Shown: positions 49,788-59,200, numbered from the stretch's first letter. The stretch: DNA of 64,000 nucleotides from G963667675 sp963667675 (GCA_963667675.1 OY763929.1:2418001-2482000), one strand, 5' to 3'. Notes: generated by a model from the sequence alone, not told the origin. Numbers and translations: made by a program.

Positions 49788-51629
49788 CTAGACCATGCAC
49801 TCGCCCTCGCCCCGTTCCAGCTTGTACAGGTTGGTCCTCTCCCAGTCCACGTACATATCGGAGCCGCCTTCGGCGGTCTCGACCTTGGCCTGGGCCGCCG
49901 AGGCGACGGCGGTGAGATGTTCCAAGCCAACGCGGTCCAGGAACTGGTTGAAGTTCTCCCGCCCCTGACGGTTGTCCTTGTAGTAGGTGGCTATCTCCCG
50001 GACAATGCTGGGGGCCACCTTGGCCGGGATTTTTATCCGGGGGATCCGGGTGCCGATGCGGGAGTCTTCAACGCGGCTGTCGCCGTAGTTGCCGCCGAGG
50101 AAAAGCTCATAGGCGGGTATCTGCTGGCCATCTGGGCCCTTGACGGCGGCGCCGTGGAAGCCTATGTTGGCGATGTGGTGGAGGCCGCAGCCGTTGGGGC
50201 AGCCGCTCATCTTGACGCGGATGTTCTGCACTCCCTCGTCGTCCAGGAGACCGTTCCAGGTGTCCATTTCTTCGCGAATCGCCTTGGCCAGTCCCATGGA
50301 GGAAGTGATGCCCAGCTTGCAACTGTCGGTGCCGGGGCAGGAAACGACGTTGGTGATGGTGTGAGCGCCTGGCTCGGACAAGCCGATGGCTTCCAATTCT
50401 TCCCAAACTCGGTGCAGGTTGCCGGCCGGCACCCAGCGCATGACCAGGTTCTGCTCCTGGGTGGTGCGCACCCGGCCGCCGGTGTAACGGCGAACCATGC
50501 CGGCCAGGGCCCGGAATTGGTCGGGGTCGAGGTCGCCGCGGGCCGGCTTGACGTACACCAGGTGGTAACCCTGTTGTCTTTGGGGCGAGACGTTGGTGTC
50601 AAGCCAACGCTGGTATTCGCCGCCAGCCTGTCCGTTTCCGGCGGCAGCGGTGAGCGGCGGCGGAGTCTCCCTCTGGACCTCGTCGGCTTCCATCAACGGC
50701 TTGGGGTCTATTGGGCCTATGTTCTCCAGTTCGGCGTCCACCAACTCACGGAAGGCGTCGAGGCCGATGCGGTCGATGAGCACCTTGATGCGGGCCATCA
50801 TGCGGTTCTTGCGGAGCATCTCGGCGTTGTTGAACACGGTCCAGATGGCCAGAGCGACCCGTAGATAGTCCTCTTCGGAAACGAAGTCGTACAGGGGTTT
50901 GGCCAGCCGGGGCATGATGGACGTCCCGCCGCCAACATACACCTTGAAGCCCTTTTTCTGGACCCCGCCCTCGTCCCTGATTTGGGATACGTAGGTGAGG
51001 TCTTGGATGGCCGCGGCAACGTTGTCGTGGTCCTGGGAGCCGGTGAAGGCGGTCTTGAACTTGCGGGGGAAGTTCTGGGTTATGGGGTGGCGCACCCCGT
51101 AGCGGACGTAGGCGGTTAGGTAGGGCGTGGGGTCGAAGACCTCGTCGGGGCAGACTCCGGCGGTGGGGGAGCCGACCACGTTGCGCACAGTGTTGCCGCA
51201 GGCTTCGCGGGTGGACAGCCCAACCTTGCCCAGCAAACGCAGGACCTCGGGGCATTGAGCCAGCGGGATGTGGTGGAACTGTATGTTTTCGCGGGTGGTG
51301 ATGTGGCCCTTGCGCAGCGGGGCATACTGCTCGGCGACGTCGCCCAATGCCTCCAAGGCCTCGGGGGTCAGGATACCGCCGGGGACTTTGACTCGCACCA
51401 TCTGGACATCGGGCTGGCGCTGGCCGTAGACGCCCTGGCGAAGCCGGAATGGGGTGAACTCGGCCACGTCCCGCTCCCCGGCTTGAAAGGCGGCAGACTC
51501 CTCTTCCAGACGCTCGATCTCGGACTCGACGTGGGGAATGATTCCGGTCGAGGCCTGGGCCAACTCCATGCTTTGCCGGTGGACTTCTTCCTGGGATACC
51601 GGCTGATTGGTATCTATCCCCGTGCTCAA
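49788..51629 (-). CDS. Siroheme-dependent nitrite/sulfite reductase
   Basis: 613 aa. Two ferredoxin-like half domains and two NIR_SIR domains. The siroheme/4Fe-4S cysteines are CPGTDSC (C-x5-C) and CPNGC (C-x3-C) in the C-terminal half. REACGNTVRNVVGSP lies in the middle, and siroheme-binding basic residues such as HPITQNFPRKFK are present. It reduces sulfite to sulfide or nitrite to ammonia with ferredoxin; the choice cannot be made from these motifs. The start is TTG at 51629 with AGGAGG 8 bases upstream. A long leader with an attenuator precedes it, and hemD follows. Confidence 0.9.
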   Translation of the reverse strand: MSTGIDTNQPVSQEEVHRQSMELAQASTGIIPHVESEIERLEEESAAFQAGERDVAEFTPFRLRQGVYGQRQPDVQMVRVKVPGGILTPEALEALGDVAEQYAPLRKGHITTRENIQFHHIPLAQCPEVLRLLGKVGLSTREACGNTVRNVVGSPTAGVCPDEVFDPTPYLTAYVRYGVRHPITQNFPRKFKTAFTGSQDHDNVAAAIQDLTYVSQIRDEGGVQKKGFKVYVGGGTSIMPRLAKPLYDFVSEEDYLRVALAIWTVFNNAEMLRKNRMMARIKVLIDRIGLDAFRELVDAELENIGPIDPKPLMEADEVQRETPPPLTAAAGNGQAGGEYQRWLDTNVSPQRQQGYHLVYVKPARGDLDPDQFRALAGMVRRYTGGRVRTTQEQNLVMRWVPAGNLHRVWEELEAIGLSEPGAHTITNVVSCPGTDSCKLGITSSMGLAKAIREEMDTWNGLLDDEGVQNIRVKMSGCPNGCGLHHIANIGFHGAAVKGPDGQQIPAYELFLGGNYGDSRVEDSRIGTRIPRIKIPAKVAPSIVREIATYYKDNRQGRENFNQFLDRVGLEHLTAVASAAQAKVETAEGGSDMYVDWERTNLYKLERGEGECMV

Positions 51630-51651
51630 AAGAGAGCCTCCTGGAGTCGCT

Positions 51652-51689
51652 AAATTAAAACGCCCGCCAGCTATTATACTCCTGGCGGG
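51652..51689 (-). terminator. Attenuator-like hairpin in the reductase leader
   Basis: Minus-strand stem CCCGCCAG-N11-CTGGCGGG followed by CGTTTTAATTT, placed only about 25 bases before the TTG start and 8 bases before the ribosome site. It has the form of an intrinsic terminator within the 5' leader. Confidence 0.7.
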
Positions 51690-51838
51690 TGCAAAGGTGC
51701 GCTAATCTAGGGTTGTATTTGGCCTCGCCCCGAAGCCCGTTGGGAGCTTTTCGTAGGACTGCGCAAGCATCCTGCCCCTTATGGAGAAGGGCAACTACAA
51801 AGGTGAAACAGGTCGTCCTCCAAGCGCATATCTTTTGT

Positions 51839-51867
51839 AGTCTATTATTCCGCAGTTAGGTTGTCAA
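51839..51867 (-). promoter_or_regulatory. Promoter for the nitrite/sulfite reductase leader
   Basis: Minus-strand TTGACA (51867-51862), 17 bp spacer, TAGACT (51844-51839). It implies a leader of about 200 bases. Confidence 0.6.
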
Positions 51868-51973
51868 ACGAGATGGACAGTCAGAGCCTATGGAAGCCGG
51901 ATCCCCGGCAGCCTTGGGCTGGAGCTATAGCTTGTGACGGCGTCGGCAGCGTGATATTCTAAGCCTGATATCA

Positions 51974-52048
51974 GCCCCCGTAGCTCAGTGGATAGAGTGC
52001 CGGCCTCCGGAGCCGGAGACGAGAGTTCGACTCTCTCCGGGGGTACCA
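51974..52048 (+). tRNA. tRNA-Arg (CCG anticodon)
   Basis: Acceptor stem GCCCCCG/CGGGGGT (terminal G-T wobble), discriminator A and encoded CCA. Anticodon stem CCGGC/GCCGG with loop CTCCGGA, anticodon CCG at 52007-52009. T arm GAGAG-TTCGACT-CTCTC. Confidence 0.95.
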
Positions 52049-52149
52049 AACGAGCCTCCCTAATGAACCCCATTAGCCTGCCATTGACAAACTATCATGG
52101 GCGGATCTGGCAGCGGACGGGAGCGCGGTTGGTTCCGGGGGCAGGATAC

Positions 52150-52224
52150 CGGGGCGTGGCCCAGTGGCAGGGCGCCTGGTTTGGGACCAGGAGGTCGGCA
52201 GTTCGAATCTGCCCGCCCCGACCA
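52150..52224 (+). tRNA. tRNA-Pro (TGG anticodon)
   Basis: Acceptor stem CGGGGCG/CGCCCCG, discriminator A, encoded CCA. Anticodon stem CCTGG/CCAGG with loop TTTGGGA, anticodon TGG. T arm GGCAG-TTCGAAT-CTGCC. It follows tRNA-Arg by about 100 bases on the same strand. Confidence 0.95.
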
Positions 52225-52237
52225 GCAACGAATTACC

Positions 52238-52570
52238 TTACTCAGTTGGCGGCGTTGGGCTAGGCCCCTGCACCAGTTTGTCGTAGTCGAAATCGAAGGT
52301 CTTGACCCAGTACTCGCCTCTGTATAGGTGTTCGGCGACTTTGGACAAGGACTGGCTCAGTTCGCTTGCTTCGTAGTTTTTGAGGTCCTCCTCGGTTTCC
52401 CACAAGGTGATGCTAATCCCTTCGTCGGGGTCCTCGGTGCTTCGCAAGAGCTCCCGAACCGCCAGCCCTTTGACAGTATTGACGGTGGGCTCCACGTCGC
52501 GTTTGTAAATCTTTTCGTACTCGTCCCAGGTCCCGAATTGGACCTTTCCCCAAGCCATTCTCAGTATCAT
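52238..52570 (-). CDS. Small antibiotic-biosynthesis-monooxygenase-like protein (copy 2)
   Basis: 110 aa ferredoxin-like fold of the ABM/NIPSNAP type: MILRMAWGKVQFGTWDEYEKIY, VKGLAVRELL, GISITLWETEEDLKNYE, GEYWVKTFDFDY. It is clearly related to the next gene (same WGKxxxGxWxEFEK, GLxVRxLL, GLSLTMWDT, FTGEYWVKHFE positions). Such proteins act as small cofactor-free oxygenases or dimeric stress proteins; the actual role is unknown. Confidence 0.75.
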   Translation of the reverse strand: MILRMAWGKVQFGTWDEYEKIYKRDVEPTVNTVKGLAVRELLRSTEDPDEGISITLWETEEDLKNYEASELSQSLSKVAEHLYRGEYWVKTFDFDYDKLVQGPSPTPPTE

Positions 52571-52611
52571 CAGTTACCTCCATAGATCATATCGGCGGGC
52601 CCAGGATAACG

Positions 52612-52920
52612 CTATTCCGGCTTGGCGGCGGAGACTATCTCGAAGTGCTTTACCCAATACTCGCCGGTAAAGAGGTGTTCCACCTGGCTGACGTTGGCGG
52701 GAATTTCCCCGCTTCTTTCGTAATCGCGCATGTCGTCCAAGGTGTCCCACATAGTCAGGCTCAGGCCCTCGTCGGGGGTGTCGGAACTGGGCAGCAGGGC
52801 CCGGACCTGTAAGCCCTTGACGGTACTGGCCTTGGGAGCGACCTCTTCGTTATAGTGCTTCTCGAACTCGCCCCAGGAGCCCGGCTTGAGCTTTCCCCAG
52901 GATAACCTTAGGTAGGGCAT
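52612..52920 (-). CDS. Small antibiotic-biosynthesis-monooxygenase-like protein (copy 1)
   Basis: 102 aa paralogue of the downstream gene, starting MPYLRLSWGKLKPGSWGEFEKHYNEEVAP. Tandem duplication with a 41-base gap suggests a single transcript from the promoter at 53018-53046. No catalytic residues can be assigned. Confidence 0.75.
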   Translation of the reverse strand: MPYLRLSWGKLKPGSWGEFEKHYNEEVAPKASTVKGLQVRALLPSSDTPDEGLSLTMWDTLDDMRDYERSGEIPANVSQVEHLFTGEYWVKHFEIVSAAKPE

Positions 52921-53017
52921 TGAACTGACCTCCTCTGACAGGTTGAGGGCGTTCCCGGTAGGAAATCCCCAGATGGAACACCCGGCTTTCGTGGACTCTG
53001 AATCAGGATTGGCCTAA

Positions 53018-53046
53018 ACTCTATCCGGCTGCGAGGGTATTGTCAA
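53018..53046 (-). promoter_or_regulatory. Promoter for the monooxygenase-like pair
   Basis: Minus-strand TTGACA (53046-53041), 17 bp spacer, TAGAGT (53023-53018), about 98 bases before the start codon. The rest of the 52.92-53.26 kb gap shows no gene. Confidence 0.65.
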
Positions 53047-53264
53047 CGTGACTGGCCTGCGCCCTAAGCTCCTGGCACTCAGAGCGGTGCATAGCCAGTC
53101 ATCGCCGGGTATTTTATTTCTGTGCCATTTTGAGACATTTTGGGCCATTGGAGTGTCCGGCGACCTGATGGACTTGCCAAGGCGCAATGGCTACCATTGA
53201 CAGGATAGGGGACAGGCGGCGGGCATGGCAAGTGGCTTGTGTCAGTAGTTCAGGAGGGGCAGCA

Positions 53265-53600
53265 ATGATGGAATACAAGGGATACAGAGGAGTAGTGACT
53301 TTCGACGACGATGCGGGCATCTTTCATGGCGAGGTTGTAGATACCCGGGACGTGATCACCTTCCAGGGCGTCTCAGTAGAGCAGTTGCGTAAGGAGTTTC
53401 AACTCTCGATAGACGAGTACCTGGCCGTTTGTGCGGAGCGGGGCCAAGAGCCGGACAAGCCGTTCTCCGGGAAGATTCCCCTCAGGCTAACACCGGAGGT
53501 CCATCGAGCGGCGACGGCGATAGCACGCGGAGAGGGCAAGAGTCTCAATGCCTGGCTGGCGGAGACGGTGGAAAGAGCGACCAGACAGATTGTATCGTAG
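53265..53600 (+). CDS. HicB-like antitoxin, no adjacent HicA
   Basis: 111 aa. N-terminal HicB fold (YKGYRGVVTFDDDAGIFHGEVVDTRDVITFQGVSVEQLRKEF) and C-terminal ribbon-helix-helix (KIPLRLTPEVHRAATAIARGEGKSLNAWLAETVERA). The ATG at 53265 follows AGGAGG by 7 bases. HicB normally neutralises the RNase HicA, but no HicA-like frame flanks this gene; the closest is at 54.75 kb beside its own HicB. Possibly an orphan regulator. Confidence 0.85.
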   Translation: MMEYKGYRGVVTFDDDAGIFHGEVVDTRDVITFQGVSVEQLRKEFQLSIDEYLAVCAERGQEPDKPFSGKIPLRLTPEVHRAATAIARGEGKSLNAWLAETVERATRQIVS

Positions 53601-53649
53601 GCGTGGGCCCAGGCGAGACTCGCGAGAACCCTCAGGGTCGGTTGGGCGG

Positions 53650-53934
53650 CTAGCTGACCTGAGGTTTGCCCGGGGGCTTGGCGGAGGCCCGCCTTGGAGA
53701 GGGGGCCACTCTCGGGGCTGTGCCCTTGTAGTCAGGGTTAGACTCGCGAACCTGGAGTTCGGGTTGCCCTATCGCCGCAGAGTCACTTGGACCGGGATAT
53801 TCGAGACCGTTTGACGGTCTACTCCCTGGGGGTTTGGCGGACGCCTGACTGGGCGGGGGGGCAACTCTCGGGGCTGTTCCCCTGTAATTAGGGTCCAGCC
53901 TATCAGGTTTATTCTTCGCCCGTTTGAACAACAC
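53650..53934 (-). CDS. Proline/alanine-rich protein with two 24-residue repeats
   Basis: 94 aa. The repeats read DPNYRGTAPRVAPPPSQASA-KPPG and NPDYKGTAPRVAPSPRRASA-KPPG. At DNA level they differ mostly at third codon positions, which suggests selection on the peptide. The GTG start follows AGGGGG by 6 bases and lies 26 bases after the upstream membrane-protein gene. Low complexity; no signal peptide or family. A repeat-derived spurious frame remains possible. Confidence 0.45.
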   Translation of the reverse strand: MLFKRAKNKPDRLDPNYRGTAPRVAPPPSQASAKPPGSRPSNGLEYPGPSDSAAIGQPELQVRESNPDYKGTAPRVAPSPRRASAKPPGKPQVS

Positions 53935-53960
53935 GACATCCCCCTGAAACGTTTGCTGGT

Positions 53961-54683
53961 CTAGTTGTCCCCAAGTATATCATAGGCAGTGGTCGCACTC
54001 CAGCCTTGAGCCGAGCGAGAGCCTGGGAAGAACCTCGAATTATGGAAGTACGTGTAGATGATAACCGACTCGACGGCTTTGGATACTATAAACTCGTAAG
54101 TCTCCGGATGGGACTCGCCCGGCTCTACGATTACGTCGCCGCTGTTCCAGGTAAGTTCGTCTTCATTGAGGGTGGGCCATTGAAGGTGTTTGTGCTCCCG
54201 GTCCCTGAATACGTCGGCGTATAGTGCTTCCACCTCTGCATCCGACGCCGGCGCGATATGCTGTAGGCGGAACAGCCCCTTGAGGATTTCCACGTGGACC
54301 CTGGAACTGTTCTTCAGATGAGCGGTTACGTCGATGTGCACGTAGCTGTCGCCAATGGGGCGGTGGGAAATTGAGTGGGAAATCGTCAGGTGAGGCTCCG
54401 AGTCCCTGAACAACTGGAACTTGAAGATGGCGATAATCCCGCCAACGGCTATGGCAACTATGGTGACAAAGGGCTGCCAAACGTCGGACAGATAGCGGGT
54501 ATCGCCATCCGGAGAGGTCCAGCCCCACACCAAGGCGACGACGGCCCAGACCACCGCGGCCAGCAATAGCAAACAGGCAATCAGCCCGTACCATTGCCCG
54601 CGGGTTAGGAACCGCAACCTGTTCATCAAGCGATCTACCAAGAAACTCACGGCCCCCAACAGCTTCCCCACCGCGGCCTCCAC
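53961..54683 (-). CDS. Membrane protein, unknown function
   Basis: 240 aa. Two membrane spans (about residues 32-53 and 70-88), then a soluble C-terminal domain of about 150 aa rich in beta-strand (HLTISHSISHRPIGDSYVHIDVTAHLKNSS). No recognised family. It is followed by the repeat-containing 94-aa gene and may be co-transcribed with it. GC is lower than in core genes. Confidence 0.6.
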   Translation of the reverse strand: MEAAVGKLLGAVSFLVDRLMNRLRFLTRGQWYGLIACLLLLAAVVWAVVALVWGWTSPDGDTRYLSDVWQPFVTIVAIAVGGIIAIFKFQLFRDSEPHLTISHSISHRPIGDSYVHIDVTAHLKNSSRVHVEILKGLFRLQHIAPASDAEVEALYADVFRDREHKHLQWPTLNEDELTWNSGDVIVEPGESHPETYEFIVSKAVESVIIYTYFHNSRFFPGSRSAQGWSATTAYDILGDN

Positions 54684-54747
54684 CGCAGGGTCCCATTAGG
54701 CGCGCGCGGCCACTTCGTAAACTTCCTTCATCCTATGGCATTGACGG

Positions 54748-54999
54748 TTAACGCAACGCCCTGCGAAATTCGTCGGCGGTAATTTCCAATTCCTGTAGGA
54801 TACGGCGCAAAGTTCCTTTAGGCACTTCTTGTCTGCCGACGATCACCACTGTCATGACAGTACGGCCGTCCGGGAGGTCGCGTTTGTACAGGCTGTGACT
54901 GCCGTTGGCCTTGGGCACCTGATAGCAGCCCAAACGCCGGAGGGCTCTTATGACTTGGGCGCTCGAGCGGAGGGGCAGGTTGCTATACTGAAGGCCCAC
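54748..54999 (-). CDS. hicA: HicA-like toxin
   Basis: 83 aa double-stranded-RNA-binding-like fold: SAQVIRALRRLGC, the catalytic His in NGSHSLYKR, and EVPKGTLRRILQELEITADEFRRAL. HicA is an mRNA interferase held in check by HicB. GTG start at 54999, 3 bases after the HicB stop, so the order is hicB then hicA. Confidence 0.85.
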   Translation of the reverse strand: MGLQYSNLPLRSSAQVIRALRRLGCYQVPKANGSHSLYKRDLPDGRTVMTVVIVGRQEVPKGTLRRILQELEITADEFRRALR

Positions 55000-55002
55000 A
55001 GG

Positions 55003-55314
55003 TCAGGCAGCGGTTGCCGGCAGCAAATGCCTCGTAGCCTTGACCATCGTGTCGAGTGGAACGGTGCGCTGGACCTCGTTAGGCAATTCCACAGACGCCC
55101 GATAGGTCCGAATCCCTTTTTCAGAGAATATCCGATCCCTCGTGCCGTCCACTTCCAATTGGTTCAGATACAGGGTGATTGCCTCTTGCAGGTTGTCACC
55201 GGCCTCTTGTATAGAATCCCCACAACTGGCCACGTTGAGTTCAGGGCAAACGGAAACGTACTGAGCGTCTTCTTGCTCGAATAACGTAGTAAGAATAATA
55301 TATGCGGCTTTCAT
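55003..55314 (-). CDS. hicB: HicB-like antitoxin paired with HicA
   Basis: 103 aa. MKAAYIILTTLFEQEDAQYVSVCPELNVASCGDSIQEAGDNLQEAITLYLNQLE is the HicB fold; the C-terminal tail ending VPLDTMVKATRHLLPATAA lacks an obvious DNA-binding domain. The ATG at 55314 is chosen because homologues begin with this strand. It is co-transcribed with the following HicA gene as a toxin-antitoxin module. Confidence 0.8.
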   Translation of the reverse strand: MKAAYIILTTLFEQEDAQYVSVCPELNVASCGDSIQEAGDNLQEAITLYLNQLEVDGTRDRIFSEKGIRTYRASVELPNEVQRTVPLDTMVKATRHLLPATAA

Positions 55315-55534
55315 CTCGGGGACTCCTTTGCCGGCCAATGCCCGTTTCCGTTTCCGGGTTATCCAGAGAAACTCAAGTTGCGCGTGTACAGCGCGATATG
55401 CGGCGGAAGGTATATCTGCTGCCCGAAGGTTTGTCAACAGTATGGAATAGTCCCGCCCGGCTTGTCAACAAACTAGTCGCCGTTAGCAAGCGCAACTTGT
55501 CTCCCTTGAGTACGCGAGGATGTAGGCCCCATGT

Positions 55535-55810
55535 TACCTACCCCCCAACAGCCTCTCCACCGCATCCTCCACGGCCGTGCCCTCCTCAGACATCCGCAGC
55601 CACGCCCGAAGCTCCCGGCGGGCGATGGCCACGGTCAGCTTGTCGCCCTCCTGTTTCTTGAGGTCCTCCACCGCTTCTTCGCCCCCGCCGCCGCCCTTTG
55701 CCCATCCTGCCTTCAATCGTTCCTGGGCCCCTTGTCCAACCTCCATCCACTGACAGTTGCCCGTTGCCAAGCGCCTAACCGTCTCGTTACTATGACATCT
55801 GGCATACCCG
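55535..55810 (-). pseudogene. Internally deleted copy of the DNA methyltransferase unit
   Basis: 55535 to about 55705 repeats the 3' coding end of the methyltransferase gene at 56213-56384 almost exactly (…DKLTVAIARRELRAWLRMS… to LLGGR). 55746-55810 repeats the sequence upstream of that gene's start (CTGACAGTTGCCCGTTGCCA and GTTACTATGACA, compare 59518-59585). The roughly 3 kb between is missing, so this is a deletion remnant of a second copy in the same orientation. Confidence 0.75.
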
Positions 55811-55837
55811 GCATAACGCTGCTCCCGATGCCCGGCA

Positions 55838-56185
55838 GGGCGCCCACAAGGGACGCCCCTACATGTGACGATATGACCTACGACCCGAACATCCATCATC
55901 GCAGGTCCATCCGGCTCAAGGAATATGACTACTCCCAGGCTGGCGCGTACTTCATCACCATTGTTGCGCACGGCAGACTGTGTCTTTTCGGCGACGTGAT
56001 GGATGGAGAAATGCGCCCGAACGACGCGGGGGAGATGCTCAGTAGGGTCTGGTATGAGATGCCCAGCCGATTCCCGTCCGTCGAAATGGGCGAATTCTCA
56101 GTGATGCCCAACCACGTCCACAGCGTCATATTCATCCGCCAACAACCAGCGTCCCCACATGTAGGGGCGTCCCTTGTGGGCGCCC
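55838..56185 (+). mobile_element. REP-associated transposase cassette bounded by perfect 30 bp inverted repeats
   Basis: The sequence from GGGCGCCCACAAGGGACGCC to CATGTG at 55838-55867 has an exact 30-base reverse complement at 56156-56185. The 348 bp between and including them hold a RAYT-type transposase fragment. The cassette lies between the methyltransferase remnant and the intact methyltransferase gene. Confidence 0.75.
55873..56155 (+). pseudogene. REP-associated tyrosine transposase (RAYT) N-terminal fragment
   Basis: About 94 codons starting MTYDPNIHHRRSIRLKEYDY, with the HUH-type His pair in VMPNHVHSVIFI. IS200-like Y1 transposases carry the catalytic Tyr on a later helix; here the frame runs into the inverted repeat and then antisense to the methyltransferase, so the C-terminal half is lost. 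It is related to the enzymes that move REP palindromes, which abound in this window. Confidence 0.75.
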
Positions 56186-56211
56186 AAGACAATGCCAAGG
56201 CAACCACTGTG

Positions 56212-59200
56212 CTACCTACCCCCCAACAGCCTCTCCACCGCATCCTCCACGGCCGTGCCCTCCTCAGACATCCGCAGCCATGCCCGCAACTCCCGGCGGG
56301 CGATGGCCACGGTCAGCTTGTCGCCCTCCTGTTTCTTGAGCTCCTCCAGCCGCTTCTTCGCCCCGGTCGCCGCCCTTTTCCGGGCCTTGGCTATGGACGT
56401 GTGCAATTCCTGCGAAGGGTCGAACTCCGGGATGGGCAGCTTCCATAGGTGCTTTACCAAGTCGCGCGCCCCGAACAGGCCTTTGGACATCAAAGGCGCA
56501 ACAGCTTCTCGCAAGGTTTCGCTGTTGATAACGGCTAGCAGGTAGTTGGCTTCCTTGATGGTCTTGCAAGCGACCCAAAAGAGCTTGTAGTCCACGATGA
56601 CGCCATCGTCATCTATCAGAGACGCAGTGGGTTGACCGGCGGAGGTATAGACTAATCTGATTGGCCTAATACCAGAATCTTGCTGCCATTCCAACTGCGC
56701 CGACAGATTGCCCATATAGTCCAGTCGTTCCAGCAGTTTCAAGCGGTTGACTGGCTGCTTGTTGTCTTCCCAGAAGCGGCTGACCATCCTCCAGCGTCCC
56801 CGCATCCGTTGTCCCAGCCCGGCCAGTCTAATGCCGCCGGGGCCTTTATCGTCTGCCGGTATCACGGTGTCGCCCTGCTTCATAGGCAGCAAGACCTTGA
56901 GAGGGTCAAGGGTGACATAGGGGGCAACAGTCTCTCCCAGGTGCACATCAAAGAAGTGTGTCCTCTCGATGGTCTGCCCCGTGATGGCGGCCAGGTCCAA
57001 GTCTTTCCAGGGCGCTTTGTCCTGGCTACCTCTCCTCGGGTTGACGGTGACGGTCTGCGCCGCCTGCACCTTGGCCGGGTTTTCCGTCTCGTTGACGAAG
57101 AACAATCCACGCGGGAATACCGTCGCTCCGTTTCGAGATAGCCTCTCATAAGGAGAGATACCGCTTGCCCCAGTATCGGTGATGCCTGCGGGCTCCCGCC
57201 GCACGTCTTCAGTTCCGGCCTTCCCCCGCCATTGCTCCACTACTCCGGCCAGCGGCGCGGAGATTTCGCTTTGTCCAGTGTTACGAGCGAACACCACACA
57301 GGAGGGTATGGGGAAGAAGGTGTTGGGCTCCAGTTGCTCCAGGTCCCAGGCCGTCTTGTAATCGAACTCCACCGACAGCCGGAAGTCCGGCGTCCGGCTC
57401 CTGCCCCGGCCCCTCCGGGATGGGGATTTCCAGTCCCCGGTGCGCCACTTGGAGTGCTGTCCAGCTTGCAAGGCGCTGTGGGGCATGACGAAACCGATGA
57501 CGCCGCCCTGTTTCAGGTACAGGTCGATGCTGCGGGCGAAGAACAGCCCGGCCACGTCCTGATGGGTGGCGTATCGTCCTCCGGCCCAGATGCCGTAGCG
57601 GTTGCGGCTCAGGTCTTGCAACTCGTCCCGCAGCACGTCCGCCGTCTGGTTGAAGTTGATCCAGGGCGGGTTGCCGATGACAACGTCCACCTTGGCCCGG
57701 GCCAGGGTCACCGGGCGCACCATGTTGCGGGTGTAGTAGGCCCAGATGTGGTCCCTCCCCCGGCGGTGGAGACGCTGCATGGTCTCGATGGTGTTGGCCA
57801 TGACCTTCCCTTCCGGGGAGTCCCTCTTGACGTGGTTGTCGTCCAAGGCCAGCAGGGGATCGTCGCCCTGCTCGATGTAGGCCGCAGCGTCGCTCATCAG
57901 GGCGTCGAAGTCCTCGGCCCGCTCCACCAGGCTGACGGGAAAGACCAGTTCGGTGTTGTCTTCGTCGTCGGTCTGGATGGTGATTTCCTTCTCGGCAAAC
58001 ATATCCCCCGTGCGGTAACGCAGTTGCAGGGCGTCGCCCAGGTAGACCGGGATGGACATGGATGCGTCGTAGCCGGCGGCCGATGCGGCGTTGATTGCCG
58101 GGTGCGCCGCCAGAATCCAGGCCGACCTGGCCAGGTGGACGGCCACGGGGTGGACGTCGATTCCAGTAACCGCTTCATGCAGCCTGGTCAGGACTTCCTT
58201 CGGTTCCCACCCGGCCTCCCCGGCGGCGGCGATGAAGTGGGACACCGCCTCGGCCAGGAAGGCCCCCGAGCCGCAGGCCGGGTCCAGCACCCGCTGGCGC
58301 AGTGGGTTGGCTATCAATTCCCGGACCATCGCCCGGGCCAGCCAGGCGGGGGTGTAGTATTCGCCCAACGAGCGCCGCTCCTCCGGCGGGATGACGCTCT
58401 GGTAGAGGACCGCGGCGGTGTCCGGCGGGGCTTCCGCCCAGTCGAACCGAGCAGCCCGGCGGGCCAGGGTCTGCAGTAGCGGGATGCCGCCCACCTCGTT
58501 GGGCCAGGCGAAGAAGTCCGATTCCAGCGCCCCTTGCAGTCCCGTGTCCTGGTACAGCTTCCTGCCTTGGAGCAGGTCGGCGGGATCGGCGGACGCCAGG
58601 GCGCGGATGTCGATGCCGAAGGACGCCTGCACCACCATGCCGGTGACCGCGCACAAGTAGGTGTGGCGGACGAACAGGTCGTCCATCTCCTCCGTGTCCT
58701 CGGTGAACCCGCCTAAGACCTGGCTTATGGCCTCCCGGCGCGAGTCTTCTATGCCTTCGGTGCTGTAGGCTACCTCGCCCAAGGCGGTGCGCAGCAGGTC
58801 GTACCACAGCCGCCGCTTGACCCGGATGGTCTCCAGCCCAGCGTTTTCCCGGTAGAGGGCTTTCAGGGCGGCGATGTCCCGCTGGTATGACGGGCTGTCC
58901 GGCCCGAAGTGCTCGGCAATTCCGTCTCTATCCGGAGTCACGTTTTCCAGGGACACCAGGGCGGTGTCACGGAGCCATTCGAATAAGAGGAACCACTTGT
59001 CCTGGTCGCCCAGGGTGAAGGCGTAGGGGGGCGTCGTCTTGACTTCCCCGGCTCCCGGCCAGCGCAGCAGCCACCGCTTGCCGTCGGTGAGGACGCCCAT
59101 GCGCACCCGCCCCTGGGCCGCCGATTGGGCCAGGTAGTCGTCGATCTGCTTCACGTACTCGGGATTGGGGTCGAATCCGGCAGTGGCGCCGATCCTGCGC

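Noticed and set aside
35534..55971. Retron or reverse-transcriptase system linked to the foldback and defence genes
   Set aside because: No reverse-transcriptase motif (YxDD type) was found in any accessory gene.
55531..56448. 305-codon plus-strand frame running through the transposase fragment
   Set aside because: Only about 94 codons in the middle are real transposase sequence; both ends are antisense to methyltransferase coding sequence or its copy.
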